Below are positions 32,542 to 40,710 of a stretch of 50,389 nt of DNA, one piece after another; the stretch's first letter is position 1; each line of letters begins with the position of its first letter. Source of the stretch: JBOHNS01 sp050730835 (lineage in GTDB: Bacteria; Patescibacteriota; Saccharimonadia; Saccharimonadales; UBA4665); NCBI GenBank assembly GCA_050730835.1, contig JBOHNS010000024.1, positions 1-50,389 on the forward strand, given 5' to 3'. Both the position numbers and the translations under genes were made by a program. The notes under the pieces were generated by a model. It searched no databases, was not told the DNA's origin, and saw nothing but the letters and a program-made list of their open reading frames with translations.

Positions 32542-33462
32542 TTAATTCAAAACGGCCGCGAATAATTGCCAGGCCACAGCGCCTTGGGCCAGCAAAGCCA
32601 AAATCATATAGGTTTTTTCGCTGAACAGATAATCGGCCCAGCGGCCATAGCGCTTTTGCGTCAGCAATAGTTGGCCGGCAAATAACAAGCTAAAAATCCA
32701 AGCCGAAATGTCCAGCCCATAAACGTAAGTCGGCAATTGCCCGCCAAACAAGCTAGCACCGAAACCGTAAAAGCCGATGCCAAGCCAACCAATCACGCCA
32801 AGAGTGATAATCAAACCGTAGCTGGCCCAGCCTAAATTTTGGTTAGCCCGTCCGTAAAATTCCATAATTAAGCCCGCCAGCGCAGCGACCAGCACAATGC
32901 CAAATAGCATAATAATACCAGTAATATCCTGCAAGCCATTAACTAACCCGATGCTAACAGCCACCAAGCCGCCGCTAATGCCGTAATGCAGCCAGCGCCA
33001 GAGATTTAATCCGCGCTTAGCATCAATCAAATAGTTGTCATAAAAAACCCGCATAAAAATATGAGCCAGCATGGCAACCAGCAAAAACGCCGCAATCGGG
33101 TAAGCCAAATTAACGCTAAAAAGCTGGTGCCAAGACTGCGCTAAAACCGTGTGGCCGCGGCCGCGCGATTGCAAAGCATCCTTGGCAAGATAACGACTAA
33201 TGACCGGAAATCCGCGGCCGACGCTAAGCAGCAAAATCGCCAGCGCCTGCACGCCGTAAAGCACCGCCCAACCAGTCTGCCAAGCTTTACTAATTGGCTT
33301 GTCCTGGCGAGCTAGCGGCGCAGAATTTTTAGCAACTTTAGGCGCGGTTTTATTGGGCTTGGCCCGAGCTTTAGCGACTGGCTGACTAGCGGCTGTTGGC
33401 GGTTTTAGCGCTGCTTGACTAGCTGCCCGCTTGGCCCGAGATTTTTTATTAGACTTTGCCAT
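32542..33462 (-). CDS. Heliorhodopsin-fold membrane protein lacking the retinal lysine
   Basis: The 306-residue protein has a 55-residue Lys/Ala/Pro-rich cytoplasmic extension and then seven hydrophobic segments. Heliorhodopsin landmarks align well. The TM3 motif R-W-x-E-Y-S appears as RWLHYGISGG (156-165). LQDITGIIMLFG matches the GIADIVALLAIFG region. ADYLFSEKTYMILALLAQGA followed by VAWQLF (276-301) matches the TM7 block E-x-x-Y-x-[IV]-L-S-L-x-A-K-x-x-L-A-W-Q. At the two photochemical positions the residues differ: the Schiff-base Lys is Gln293 and the counterion Glu is His159. A retinal Schiff base cannot form, so the protein is probably not a photoreceptor, or binds another ligand. TATAGT ends seven bases before the ATG. 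The HAD gene follows by three bases and msrA lies upstream. Confidence 0.82.
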   Translation of the reverse strand: MAKSNKKSRAKRAASQAALKPPTAASQPVAKARAKPNKTAPKVAKNSAPLARQDKPISKAWQTGWAVLYGVQALAILLLSVGRGFPVISRYLAKDALQSRGRGHTVLAQSWHQLFSVNLAYPIAAFLLVAMLAHIFMRVFYDNYLIDAKRGLNLWRWLHYGISGGLVAVSIGLVNGLQDITGIIMLFGIVLVAALAGLIMEFYGRANQNLGWASYGLIITLGVIGWLGIGFYGFGASLFGGQLPTYVYGLDISAWIFSLLFAGQLLLTQKRYGRWADYLFSEKTYMILALLAQGAVAWQLFAAVLN

Positions 33463-33475
33463 AACTCCAACTATA
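33460..33475 (-). promoter_or_regulatory. Leaderless promoter of the heliorhodopsin-like gene
   Basis: TATAGT at 33475-33470 on the minus strand is separated by seven bases from the ATG at 33462. A TGGAG in between is too close to the start to be a normal ribosome site. Confidence 0.45.
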
Positions 33476-33492
33476 ACACTTAAAGTGGAAAC

Positions 33493-33975
33493 TTAAGCAA
33501 TCGGCTGGTAAGCGACGTGGCAACTGCCGCGGCCGGTACGCTCGGCATATTTTTGATGATAATCTTCGGCTGGGTAAAAAACGCTAGCTTTTGTAATCTC
33601 AGTTACTACCCTCTTTTTGAAATTTTCTTGGGACTCGTTTTTAATGTTTTCGGCTATGACTTTTTGGTCGTTATCGTAGTAAAAAATCGCCGAGCGGTAA
33701 TTATCGCCAATGTCCCAGCCCTGGCGATTCAACTGAGTTGGATTATGCATACGAAAGAAATGCTTTACTATAACTTCATAGCTAACTTTACTAGGATCAA
33801 ATTCTAGTTGTACTACTTCGGCATGGCCAGTTTTGTGCCTGCAAACCGCTTCGTAGCTAGGATTTTCGGTGCGGCCACCGCTATAGCCAACGACAGTTTC
33901 TGTAACTCCAGGCACTTGGTCAAAATAGGCCTGCACGCCCCAAAAACACCCTGCACCAAACATTGCTTTTTCCAT
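33493..33975 (-). CDS. msrA: Peptide methionine-S-sulfoxide reductase
   Basis: The 160-residue MsrA has the catalytic motif GAGCFWGVQAYF near the N-terminus (Cys at about residue 10), then GVTETVVGYSGG, HAEVVQLEFDP and YRSAIFYYD. It repairs oxidised methionine. No separate MsrB domain is fused. TACAAT at 33988-33983 ends seven bases before the ATG, suggesting a leaderless transcript. It lies 30 bases upstream of the heliorhodopsin-like gene on the same strand. Confidence 0.96.
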   Translation of the reverse strand: MEKAMFGAGCFWGVQAYFDQVPGVTETVVGYSGGRTENPSYEAVCRHKTGHAEVVQLEFDPSKVSYEVIVKHFFRMHNPTQLNRQGWDIGDNYRSAIFYYDNDQKVIAENIKNESQENFKKRVVTEITKASVFYPAEDYHQKYAERTGRGSCHVAYQPIA

Positions 33976-33988
33976 GCTTCTTATTGTA
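33973..33988 (-). promoter_or_regulatory. Leaderless promoter of msrA
   Basis: TACAAT at 33988-33983 on the minus strand ends seven bases before the ATG at 33975. Confidence 0.45.
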
Positions 33989-34092
33989 GCAGCTAGGCTC
34001 GTAGCTGGCCTGCCGAAAATCTCACACCTTATCTGTTATACTAATTGTAATAATTAGGTTTTTGCCTAGAAAAATTTTAAGAAAGACTAGCG

Positions 34093-35748
34093 GTGCTCGT
34101 AACTGTCGATATTGAACAAAAAACAATTGGTAATAAGCAGCTTTTTAGCGGGCTTCGCGTGGCGATTGAGCGGCGCGAAAAAGTGGCGATTATCGGGCGC
34201 AATGGCGTGGGCAAAACCACGCTTTTTGGCATGCTAACCGGACAAGATACGGATTACGCGGGCAGCATCGTTTTGCAGCCAGGCGCTAGTATGATAGCGA
34301 CGGCGCAGGAGCATGGCGGTGTCGGTTCTATAACTGTGCTTGACTATATTTTGAGCAGGCTGCCCGAATATTCACGGCTCAAACACATTATCGATACTTA
34401 CTCGGAAACCATGGGTGATAATGTGCGCAAAATTAGCGTTTTTAGCGAAGCGCTAGAGCGGTTTGGCGGGCTGGATTACTACACGGTAGAGGACAAAATT
34501 CATCAGGCGCTAGAAGCTTATCAATTGCGGGGTGCCGCTAGTAAACCGCTAGCTAGTTTGTCTGGCGGGCAGAAGCGATTTGTGGAATTAATTTGCGTCG
34601 AACTAGCGCGGGCCGATTTGGCGCTAATCGACGAGCCGACTAACCACATGGACTACGTTGCTAAAGCTGCATTTTTGGAATGGTTTAAAGTGGTTAAACA
34701 AACAGTGGTAGTTATTAGCCACGACCGCGACGTGCTACACAATGTCGACCGGATTATCGAAATCAAAAATGGCGGCGCGATGAATTTTAAAGGCAACTAC
34801 CGCGCATACCTAAAGCAAAATACCGAAACCGCTACCACCCAAATGCACGATTACGACATTGCCCTGCGCACCCTGGAAAACCTGCACAAACAAATCCAAT
34901 CGGTGCGCGCCAAAAAAGCTAGCACAGGCAAATCGCCCAATCCGTTTATTCCGCTAGAAAAGCGGCTGCAAAAACAGTACGACGAAGTGAAAGCTAATTT
35001 AGTCGAGCCGGATTTTTGGATTGACCGCGAATCGGCCGAAAATTTGAATAAAAAAGTTGGCGATAATTATGAAAAATTTAAGTCTAAAAATATGCGGCTG
35101 CATGAAACATCAAATCATACACAGCACCGCGAACTGCTACGCGTTGAAAATTTGCAGCTAGGCTACGGCGACAGGCCATTATTTGCACCGCTTAATTTTC
35201 AATTGAATCATCGGGATCGACTGCAGCTAGTCGGCCGCAATGGCGCCGGCAAAACCACTTTGGTGCGAGCAATCGCCGATGCCGCACGCGGTGAGCGTAG
35301 CAAAACCTGGCGCGCCGGCAGCATTTTTCCAGACAAAGGTTTGCGGCTGAGCGTCTACGAGCAAGAAGCCGGCGCCGAGCTGCTAGAGCTAGCGCTCTAC
35401 GACGCTATCGAACTAATTTATCGCCGGCTAGACGTCGCCTACGGCGAGCAAGCAATCATGCGCACCATGAGCAACTACCTTTTTAATCCTTACGAGGACC
35501 GATATACGCTAGTGCGCAACCTAAGCGGCGGTCAAAAAGCCCGGTTGCAAATCATCCAAATGCTAGCTGGTAATCCAAATTTGCTAATCCTGGACGAACC
35601 GACAAACCACCTGGATTTGCCCTCGATCGAAGAGCTAGAAAACGCGCTGCATAGCTACACCGGCGCCTTGCTATATGTCAGCCACGATAGCTACCTAGCC
35701 GAACATCTGGGCAGCAACAAGCTAGAGATAGAAAATACTAGCGCTTAA
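34093..35748 (+). CDS. ABC-F family ATPase
   Basis: The 551-residue protein has two ABC domains and no membrane segment. Domain 1 has Walker A IIGRNGVGKTTLFG, signature LSGGQKRFVELI and Walker B LALIDEPTNH. Domain 2 has VGRNGAGKTTLVRA, LSGGQKARLQII and LLILDEPTNHLDL. The inter-domain linker (about 235-345) is charged and helical, the arm that reaches the ribosomal P-site region in this family. Members act as translation factors or give antibiotic resistance by ribosome protection; which applies here is open. Translation starts at GTG (34093). A possible -10 TATACT lies about 50 bases upstream. Confidence 0.93.
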   Translation: MLVTVDIEQKTIGNKQLFSGLRVAIERREKVAIIGRNGVGKTTLFGMLTGQDTDYAGSIVLQPGASMIATAQEHGGVGSITVLDYILSRLPEYSRLKHIIDTYSETMGDNVRKISVFSEALERFGGLDYYTVEDKIHQALEAYQLRGAASKPLASLSGGQKRFVELICVELARADLALIDEPTNHMDYVAKAAFLEWFKVVKQTVVVISHDRDVLHNVDRIIEIKNGGAMNFKGNYRAYLKQNTETATTQMHDYDIALRTLENLHKQIQSVRAKKASTGKSPNPFIPLEKRLQKQYDEVKANLVEPDFWIDRESAENLNKKVGDNYEKFKSKNMRLHETSNHTQHRELLRVENLQLGYGDRPLFAPLNFQLNHRDRLQLVGRNGAGKTTLVRAIADAARGERSKTWRAGSIFPDKGLRLSVYEQEAGAELLELALYDAIELIYRRLDVAYGEQAIMRTMSNYLFNPYEDRYTLVRNLSGGQKARLQIIQMLAGNPNLLILDEPTNHLDLPSIEELENALHSYTGALLYVSHDSYLAEHLGSNKLEIENTSA

Positions 35749-35763
35749 ACTCGTAAAATATAA

Positions 35764-36066
35764 TTATTCTTCGACTGTTACGTCGCGCCAGAAACAGACG
35801 TAGTGTGCAAAATCTTTTTTGACGGTGTCAATGGCCGACTTTTTTGGTGCGGGATAGCAAAAAGCGCTGTCGGCACTCCAATTATCACTAGCACCGACAT
35901 CGAAAAACTGGCAATTGCCCTTCCACGGACAATTATAGGGCGTGTTGCTTTTGCGCAGTAAATCCTGTTGCACGCTGCTGGGCGGAAAATACCAGTTGCG
36001 TTCTATGTAAATCAAATCTTCTTTACCCGCTTCGGCTACTACTTTGCCGTTCCAAACTGCTTTCAT
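35764..36066 (-). CDS. DUF427 domain protein
   Basis: The 100-residue protein shows the DUF427 pattern: KAVWNGKVVAEA, the ERNWYFPPSSV segment, TPYNCPWKGNCQFFDV, and a C-terminal Y-P-x-P region followed by FAHYVCFWRDVTVEE. DUF427 proteins are small single-domain beta proteins of unknown biochemical role. The gene converges with the ABC-F gene (15-base gap) and has its own upstream region of about 130 bases shared with the divergent dehydrogenase gene. Confidence 0.9.
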   Translation of the reverse strand: MKAVWNGKVVAEAGKEDLIYIERNWYFPPSSVQQDLLRKSNTPYNCPWKGNCQFFDVGASDNWSADSAFCYPAPKKSAIDTVKKDFAHYVCFWRDVTVEE

Positions 36067-36197
36067 AAACTGCCCTCCTAAATATTAGTAAGTTTGATTA
36101 TACCCTTTTAACTGGTAAGTTCCCATGATTTTTCTCGCGCCGGGCTTGCCAGTTGCCGGGCGGCGGACTATATTGATAATTAACTAAAGGGGTATAA

Positions 36198-37550
36198 ATG
36201 GCGCTTGAAACACTAATCGATAGCCAGTCGGCCGCGGCCGAAATTATGGATATTGATTACGCGGAAATGAAGGAGTGCCAGGAACCCGAACTGGTAATGG
36301 TGGGCTCGGTTGCGGCTCGTGGCCAGGAGTCAGTGGCGGCCTACCGCGCCCATAGCGGCGATAGTTTTCGACCGGATTTAATCGCCAAGGGCGGCATTCG
36401 GATGTTTAGCGCTTACCGCAGCGACGCGGAAGCCCGGGCGACAGTTAAAGAACTGGCTGTCGAAATGTATTCCAAGCTGGCGCTGCGCGGCCATAGCGAT
36501 GGCTACAAAGGTGGCAAGGGCTTAATTGTCGCCGATAGCCGCCTGCCCTTCGACACCCGCGTAAAAATTATCCAAGATTACGAACATTTGATGGAAGATG
36601 CCGGACTAGCCGGGCCGTACCGGTACGTGCCAGCCGGCGACATAGGTACTAATGGTTTGGCCGACGCTTACGCGCTGGAATACCACAAATCCAATCCCAG
36701 CGATCCGCTCTGGCGGGCCATAATCACTGGTAAATATCCAGAAAACGGCGGCTTGGAATTCCGCTCGGCCGCTACCGGCTGGGGCACTTTTATTACCCAA
36801 AGCGTAATAATGGCAGCCAAGGGTCACAACAAAAATATCGAAACCGCCATTCAAGGTTTTGGCAATGTCGGCGGCTGGCACGCCTATTTCGCCAGTAGCG
36901 ATCCTAGCCAAAAGATTCGCATCAATGCCATTAGCGATAGCGACGGTACGCTTTTTACATCCAGCCCGAACGGCCTAAAAATAACCCGGGAAATGGTCGA
37001 ACAAATCGCCGACAACCCCAAATTTACCGGCCAGAAAATCCACGCCCTGCAAGCCGCGCTAGGACAAACCCAGCCCGGCCTGGAAACGAAAATACTAGCC
37101 GCTAGCGACATCCTAACCTGCCCGACCGACTATTTCGTGCCAGCCGCCATGGGCAATGTCATCAACCACCAAAATGTCGGCAAACTGGGCGCGCGCTACG
37201 GCATAATTGAGGCCGCTAACGGCCCAACCACCAAAAGCGCCCATCACTATCTAGTCAAACATGGTCAAATTTTAGTTGTCCCCGATATTGTCGCCAATGG
37301 CGCCGGCGTAGATTGCTCGATAAAAGAGCGCGACGCCAACCTCGATATCGCCCTGAACGGCGGGTTCGCACCATCTACGGAAGTAGTCCAAAAGCAGCTA
37401 GCCGAAACCTCCAAAAAAATCGTAAACGAAGTTTTAACCGCCGCTAACAATTTGCAAACCCAGGATTTGCGCATCGCCGCCGCTGCAATCGCCATGGGTC
37501 ATGTACTGTCTGACTCTCATCCCGGATTACTGGGCAAACTACTAAGCTAA
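36198..37550 (+). CDS. Glu/Leu/Phe/Val dehydrogenase family enzyme (glutamate dehydrogenase-like)
   Basis: The 450-residue protein carries family landmarks: a GGIRM segment (66-70), catalytic-Lys region GYKGGKGLIVAD (102-113), PAGDIGTN (146-152), RSAATGWGTF (189-198) and a Rossmann segment AIQGFGNVGGWHAYF (217-231). The later PAAMGNVI and EAANGPTT motifs also match. These enzymes deaminate an amino acid to its 2-oxo acid with NAD(P). Substrate specificity cannot be fixed, though glutamate is likeliest. The N-terminal 50 residues and a central insertion (PENGGLE region) are unusual. AAAGGGG lies six bases before the ATG. Its stop overlaps that of the convergent mscS gene. Confidence 0.88.
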   Translation: MALETLIDSQSAAAEIMDIDYAEMKECQEPELVMVGSVAARGQESVAAYRAHSGDSFRPDLIAKGGIRMFSAYRSDAEARATVKELAVEMYSKLALRGHSDGYKGGKGLIVADSRLPFDTRVKIIQDYEHLMEDAGLAGPYRYVPAGDIGTNGLADAYALEYHKSNPSDPLWRAIITGKYPENGGLEFRSAATGWGTFITQSVIMAAKGHNKNIETAIQGFGNVGGWHAYFASSDPSQKIRINAISDSDGTLFTSSPNGLKITREMVEQIADNPKFTGQKIHALQAALGQTQPGLETKILAASDILTCPTDYFVPAAMGNVINHQNVGKLGARYGIIEAANGPTTKSAHHYLVKHGQILVVPDIVANGAGVDCSIKERDANLDIALNGGFAPSTEVVQKQLAETSKKIVNEVLTAANNLQTQDLRIAAAAIAMGHVLSDSHPGLLGKLLS

Positions 37551-38428
37551 CTTTTCGTGGATTTTTTCGGCTTAGCCTCGTGAATTACGCGCTGCGGATA
37601 TGGGCGCTCGATACCGTGTTTATCAAATACCGGTTTAATACGACGGCGGAATTCTCCAGCCACCGCCCATTGATAAATCGGTGTGGTTTTGCCTAGCGCT
37701 CTTACTACTACGGCTGAATCCGTAAAATCATTTACTCGGTAAAATTTTATTGGCTCGATTATGAATTCCTGCCAGTCTTTGTCTTTAGCGATTTCCTGGC
37801 CAACCTGATCGATAAGTTTTTCGACCAATGTTAGATCCGTATCCCAGCCGACGTACAAATCGATTTTCGAGCGCGACCAACTAGAAGTCATATTGTTAAC
37901 CTGGCCAGGCTGGCCATTACGTACTACGTGCAAATTTCCGTCTAAGTCGCGCAGCCTGGTAATACGTATCGAAATGTCTTCTACGATACCGCTAACAGGC
38001 TGGCCAACGCTACCCCCGCTAAATTCCACAACATCGCCCACCCTAAATTGGTTTTCCATAATAATGAAAACCCCAGACAAATAATCGCTAATTGTGTTTT
38101 GCGCGCCAAAGCCAACAACTACACCGACTAGGCCGGCGCCTGTCGCCAGGGCCGCAATATTAACGCCAATCGCACCTATAATTAAAATAATCCCGACTAT
38201 CCATAATATAACGGCGGTAGCGGTACGAAAAACAGAAATAATTGTATCTTCGCGCATACGCTCTTCTTTTTCCGACTGTTTAGGTCCGGATTTTATAACC
38301 CGCCGGACAACCCGCACGATAACTTGACGCAAAACCACCTGCAAAACCAAAACCACGACAATAATCACAATAATTCGTAAACCGCTACCTAAAATATCGC
38401 TGGCAAAATAAACCGGCATGACAAACAT
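37547..38428 (-). CDS. MscS-type mechanosensitive channel
   Basis: The 293-residue protein has two to three TM segments (about 10-35, 70-95) and the pore-lining TM3 region LATGAGLVGVVVGFGAQNTI, followed by DYLSGVFIIMENQFRVGDVV, the hallmark of MscS. The cytoplasmic beta domain and vestibule follow (TRLRDLDGNLHVVRNGQ). The channel opens under membrane tension and releases solutes in hypo-osmotic shock. AAAAGG lies close to the ATG. The 3' end overlaps the stop codon of the dehydrogenase gene. Confidence 0.95.
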   Translation of the reverse strand: MFVMPVYFASDILGSGLRIIVIIVVVLVLQVVLRQVIVRVVRRVIKSGPKQSEKEERMREDTIISVFRTATAVILWIVGIILIIGAIGVNIAALATGAGLVGVVVGFGAQNTISDYLSGVFIIMENQFRVGDVVEFSGGSVGQPVSGIVEDISIRITRLRDLDGNLHVVRNGQPGQVNNMTSSWSRSKIDLYVGWDTDLTLVEKLIDQVGQEIAKDKDWQEFIIEPIKFYRVNDFTDSAVVVRALGKTTPIYQWAVAGEFRRRIKPVFDKHGIERPYPQRVIHEAKPKKSTKS

Positions 38429-38541
38429 ACCTTTTAGATTAATCTAGCCAGCTAGCTAATGCAAATAAAGCATGACCGGGTTTAGGTTTAGCGTGCAGCA
38501 TTTAACGTTTACAGTTTTTTACAAATTAAAATCATGGAATT

Positions 38542-40059
38542 TTAAGTTTCAGGATAAAATATTTCGGGATAAATAATTTTGGTGGTTTCGTCGATTTCGC
38601 GGCGCAAATTCGGGAACGGCACGCCTTCGCGGGCGGTGACATTTTCGAAAATCCAAAATACGCGCTCGGAATAGCCCCAGCCGCAAGCCGGCGGCATGCC
38701 GTATTCCAACATTTCGACAAAATCAATGTCCAGCATCATGGCTTCCTTGTCGCCGTTATCACGCATGGTTTGCTGCTGTTTAAAACGATTCAACTGGTCG
38801 ATCGGATCGTTTAGCTCGCTGAAACCGTTGCCCAGCTCGCTGCCGGCAATCACCGGCTGGAAACGCTGCACAGAATTTTGGTTATCAGGATTAATTTTGG
38901 CTAGCGGACTAATAAATAGCGGCGTGTTTATTAGCCAGAGTGGTCCGGCTATGTCTGCCCGAATATTTTTCCAAAGTTTGTCGATGCCGCGAGCTTTGTT
39001 TTCGGTTTGTTCGACTTCTAATTTATTACCCGCTAAAGCCTTTTTAACCTCATCTAAAGTGCAATTATAGACATCTATGTCGTAACTTTTTTTGATAATT
39101 GCAGCGTAGTCTAATTGCGGCCATTCTGTTGATAAATCTACATCAAATTTATCGATTTTAAATTGTAACCGTCCGAAAGTTTTTTGAATAACAAATTTAT
39201 ACATTTCCGTCATAAATTGCATGCCGTCCTGCCAATCGGCGTACGCCCAATACCATTCCATGGCCACGTGTTCCGGCAAGTGTTCGTCGGAATAATTTTC
39301 GTTTCTGAAGCGCGGACCGATATCGTAAACTTTTTCAAACCCGCCGCCAATTAGCCGTTTCAGCGGCAATTCGTGGCTAATTCTTAAATAAAAATCTTGG
39401 GTCAAGGCGTCCATATGTGTAACAAACGGAGTAGCGTCGGCGCCACCAGTGCTATGTTCCAGAACCGGTACATTAACTTCAGTAAATCCTTTTTCGTTTA
39501 GAAAATCGCGCGTTGCCTGCCAGAATTTGCTGCGCCGGACAAAGCGCTGCCGGACGTCGTCATTAACATTCATGTCGACATAGCGCCGCCGTAAACGCTC
39601 TTCTTTATTAGTAAAACCGTCATGCCCCGCCGGCATTGGCCGCAAAGATTTTGTTAGCAAACGTAATTTTTGAACTTCCACGGAATCTTCGCCGGTTTGA
39701 GTCTTTACGACTTGTCCTAAACACTCCACAAAATCACCGGCATCAAGCAAGCTGATGTCGTCTAAAATTAGCTCGCTTTTAGTGCGATTCGCCTGCGCCG
39801 ATTGGTCGCGGCGCCAGAGCAATTGCAGCTCAGCGCTATTGTCTTTGATAACCACGAAAGCAATTTTGCCAAATTTACGAATCGAAACTATCCGGCCGAC
39901 AACTGTTACTTGCTTGCCCTGAAGCCTGGAAAAATTCTCATGAATTTGGGCGTTGTGGTGCGTACGGCTAGCCTCGGCCGGATACGGATTAACACCAAGT
40001 TTTTTCAGTGCTTCAAGTTTTCGAAGCCGCTCGTCGCGGAGTTCTTTTAGTGTCGCCAT
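38542..40059 (-). CDS. lysS: Lysyl-tRNA synthetase (class II)
   Basis: The 505-residue enzyme has an N-terminal OB-fold anticodon domain (about 50-140, QVTVVGRIVSIRKFGKIAF), class II motif 1 near KEERLRRRYVDMNVN, motif 2 YDIGPRFRNE followed by EHVAMEWYWAYADW, and a C-terminal motif 3. The usual G-x-G-x-G-[IL]-[DG]-R motif 3 is replaced by a divergent ending around MLEYGMPPACGWGYSERVFW, a variation also found among bacterial LysRS. TAAAAT at 40072-40067 ends seven bases before the ATG. An AT-rich repeat element separates it from greA. Confidence 0.95.
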   Translation of the reverse strand: MATLKELRDERLRKLEALKKLGVNPYPAEASRTHHNAQIHENFSRLQGKQVTVVGRIVSIRKFGKIAFVVIKDNSAELQLLWRRDQSAQANRTKSELILDDISLLDAGDFVECLGQVVKTQTGEDSVEVQKLRLLTKSLRPMPAGHDGFTNKEERLRRRYVDMNVNDDVRQRFVRRSKFWQATRDFLNEKGFTEVNVPVLEHSTGGADATPFVTHMDALTQDFYLRISHELPLKRLIGGGFEKVYDIGPRFRNENYSDEHLPEHVAMEWYWAYADWQDGMQFMTEMYKFVIQKTFGRLQFKIDKFDVDLSTEWPQLDYAAIIKKSYDIDVYNCTLDEVKKALAGNKLEVEQTENKARGIDKLWKNIRADIAGPLWLINTPLFISPLAKINPDNQNSVQRFQPVIAGSELGNGFSELNDPIDQLNRFKQQQTMRDNGDKEAMMLDIDFVEMLEYGMPPACGWGYSERVFWIFENVTAREGVPFPNLRREIDETTKIIYPEIFYPET

Positions 40060-40072
40060 GGCTACTATTTTA
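40057..40072 (-). promoter_or_regulatory. Leaderless promoter of lysS
   Basis: TAAAAT at 40072-40067 on the minus strand ends seven bases before the ATG at 40059. Confidence 0.4.
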
Positions 40073-40074
40073 CA

Positions 40075-40183
40075 TTTTTCAGTTCACATTTCACATTTAT
40101 TTATCAATTTCCATTTTTTTGAGTCAAAAATGACAAATCAAAAATAATTGAAAATTTAAAAATGTTAAATGGAAAATTTTTAA
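40075..40183. repeat. AT-rich composite repeat element (class B core) between greA and lysS
   Basis: TTTCACA / TTTATTT / TCCATTT-like units on the left and TTGAAAAT / GGAAAATT units on the right flank the core AAAAATGACAAATCAAAA at 40126-40143. This core has one mismatch to the one at 6915-6932. No gene fits the gap. Confidence 0.5.
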
Positions 40184-40186
40184 GGC

Positions 40187-40648
40187 TTAGCCGACCTCGG
40201 CGATTTTGTAGACGGCCGTTTCGGCCGGTGATTTGATTTCTACTTGGTCACCAACTTTTTTGCCAAGCAGCGCCAGGCCGATGGGTGATTCGTCGCTGAT
40301 TTTGCCATCCAGCGGATCGGCTTCGACGGTGCTGACAACTTGAAACTCAGCGGTTTTACGCGCATCGCCTTTTAATTTAACACTCGAACCCAACTGGACG
40401 CCGCTAGAACTTTTGGGCGCTTTGATCAGTTCCACGTTATCTAAAATATGTTTAATTTGGCTGATGCGCTCTTCACTATGCTCTTGCTCCTGGCGAGCGG
40501 ATTGGTATTCGGCATTTTCTGACAAGTCGCCGAATTCGCGCGCCGTTTTGATGCGCTCGGCAACCTCGCCGCGCTCGGCGGTCAGGCCATCCAATTCGGC
40601 TTGAAATTCCGCCACACCGTCTTTCGTCAAACGAAATTGTTTTTTCAT
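40187..40648 (-). CDS. greA: Transcription elongation factor GreA
   Basis: The 153-residue protein has the N-terminal coiled coil of Gre factors (about 1-75), with the acidic tip in TAREFGDLSENAEYQSARQEQ. The C-terminal FKBP-like domain is marked by VQLGSSVKLKGDA and DESPIGLALLGKKVGDQVEI. It stimulates RNA cleavage by backtracked RNA polymerase. An AAGGAG site is well placed before the ATG. It lies 62 bases after proS on the same strand. Confidence 0.96.
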   Translation of the reverse strand: MKKQFRLTKDGVAEFQAELDGLTAERGEVAERIKTAREFGDLSENAEYQSARQEQEHSEERISQIKHILDNVELIKAPKSSSGVQLGSSVKLKGDARKTAEFQVVSTVEADPLDGKISDESPIGLALLGKKVGDQVEIKSPAETAVYKIAEVG

Positions 40649-40710
40649 GCTATTCTCCTTAAAGTCGCAAGTCTGGACTTAAAACTGCTAATTACCTTAA
40701 TGTTGCCATA

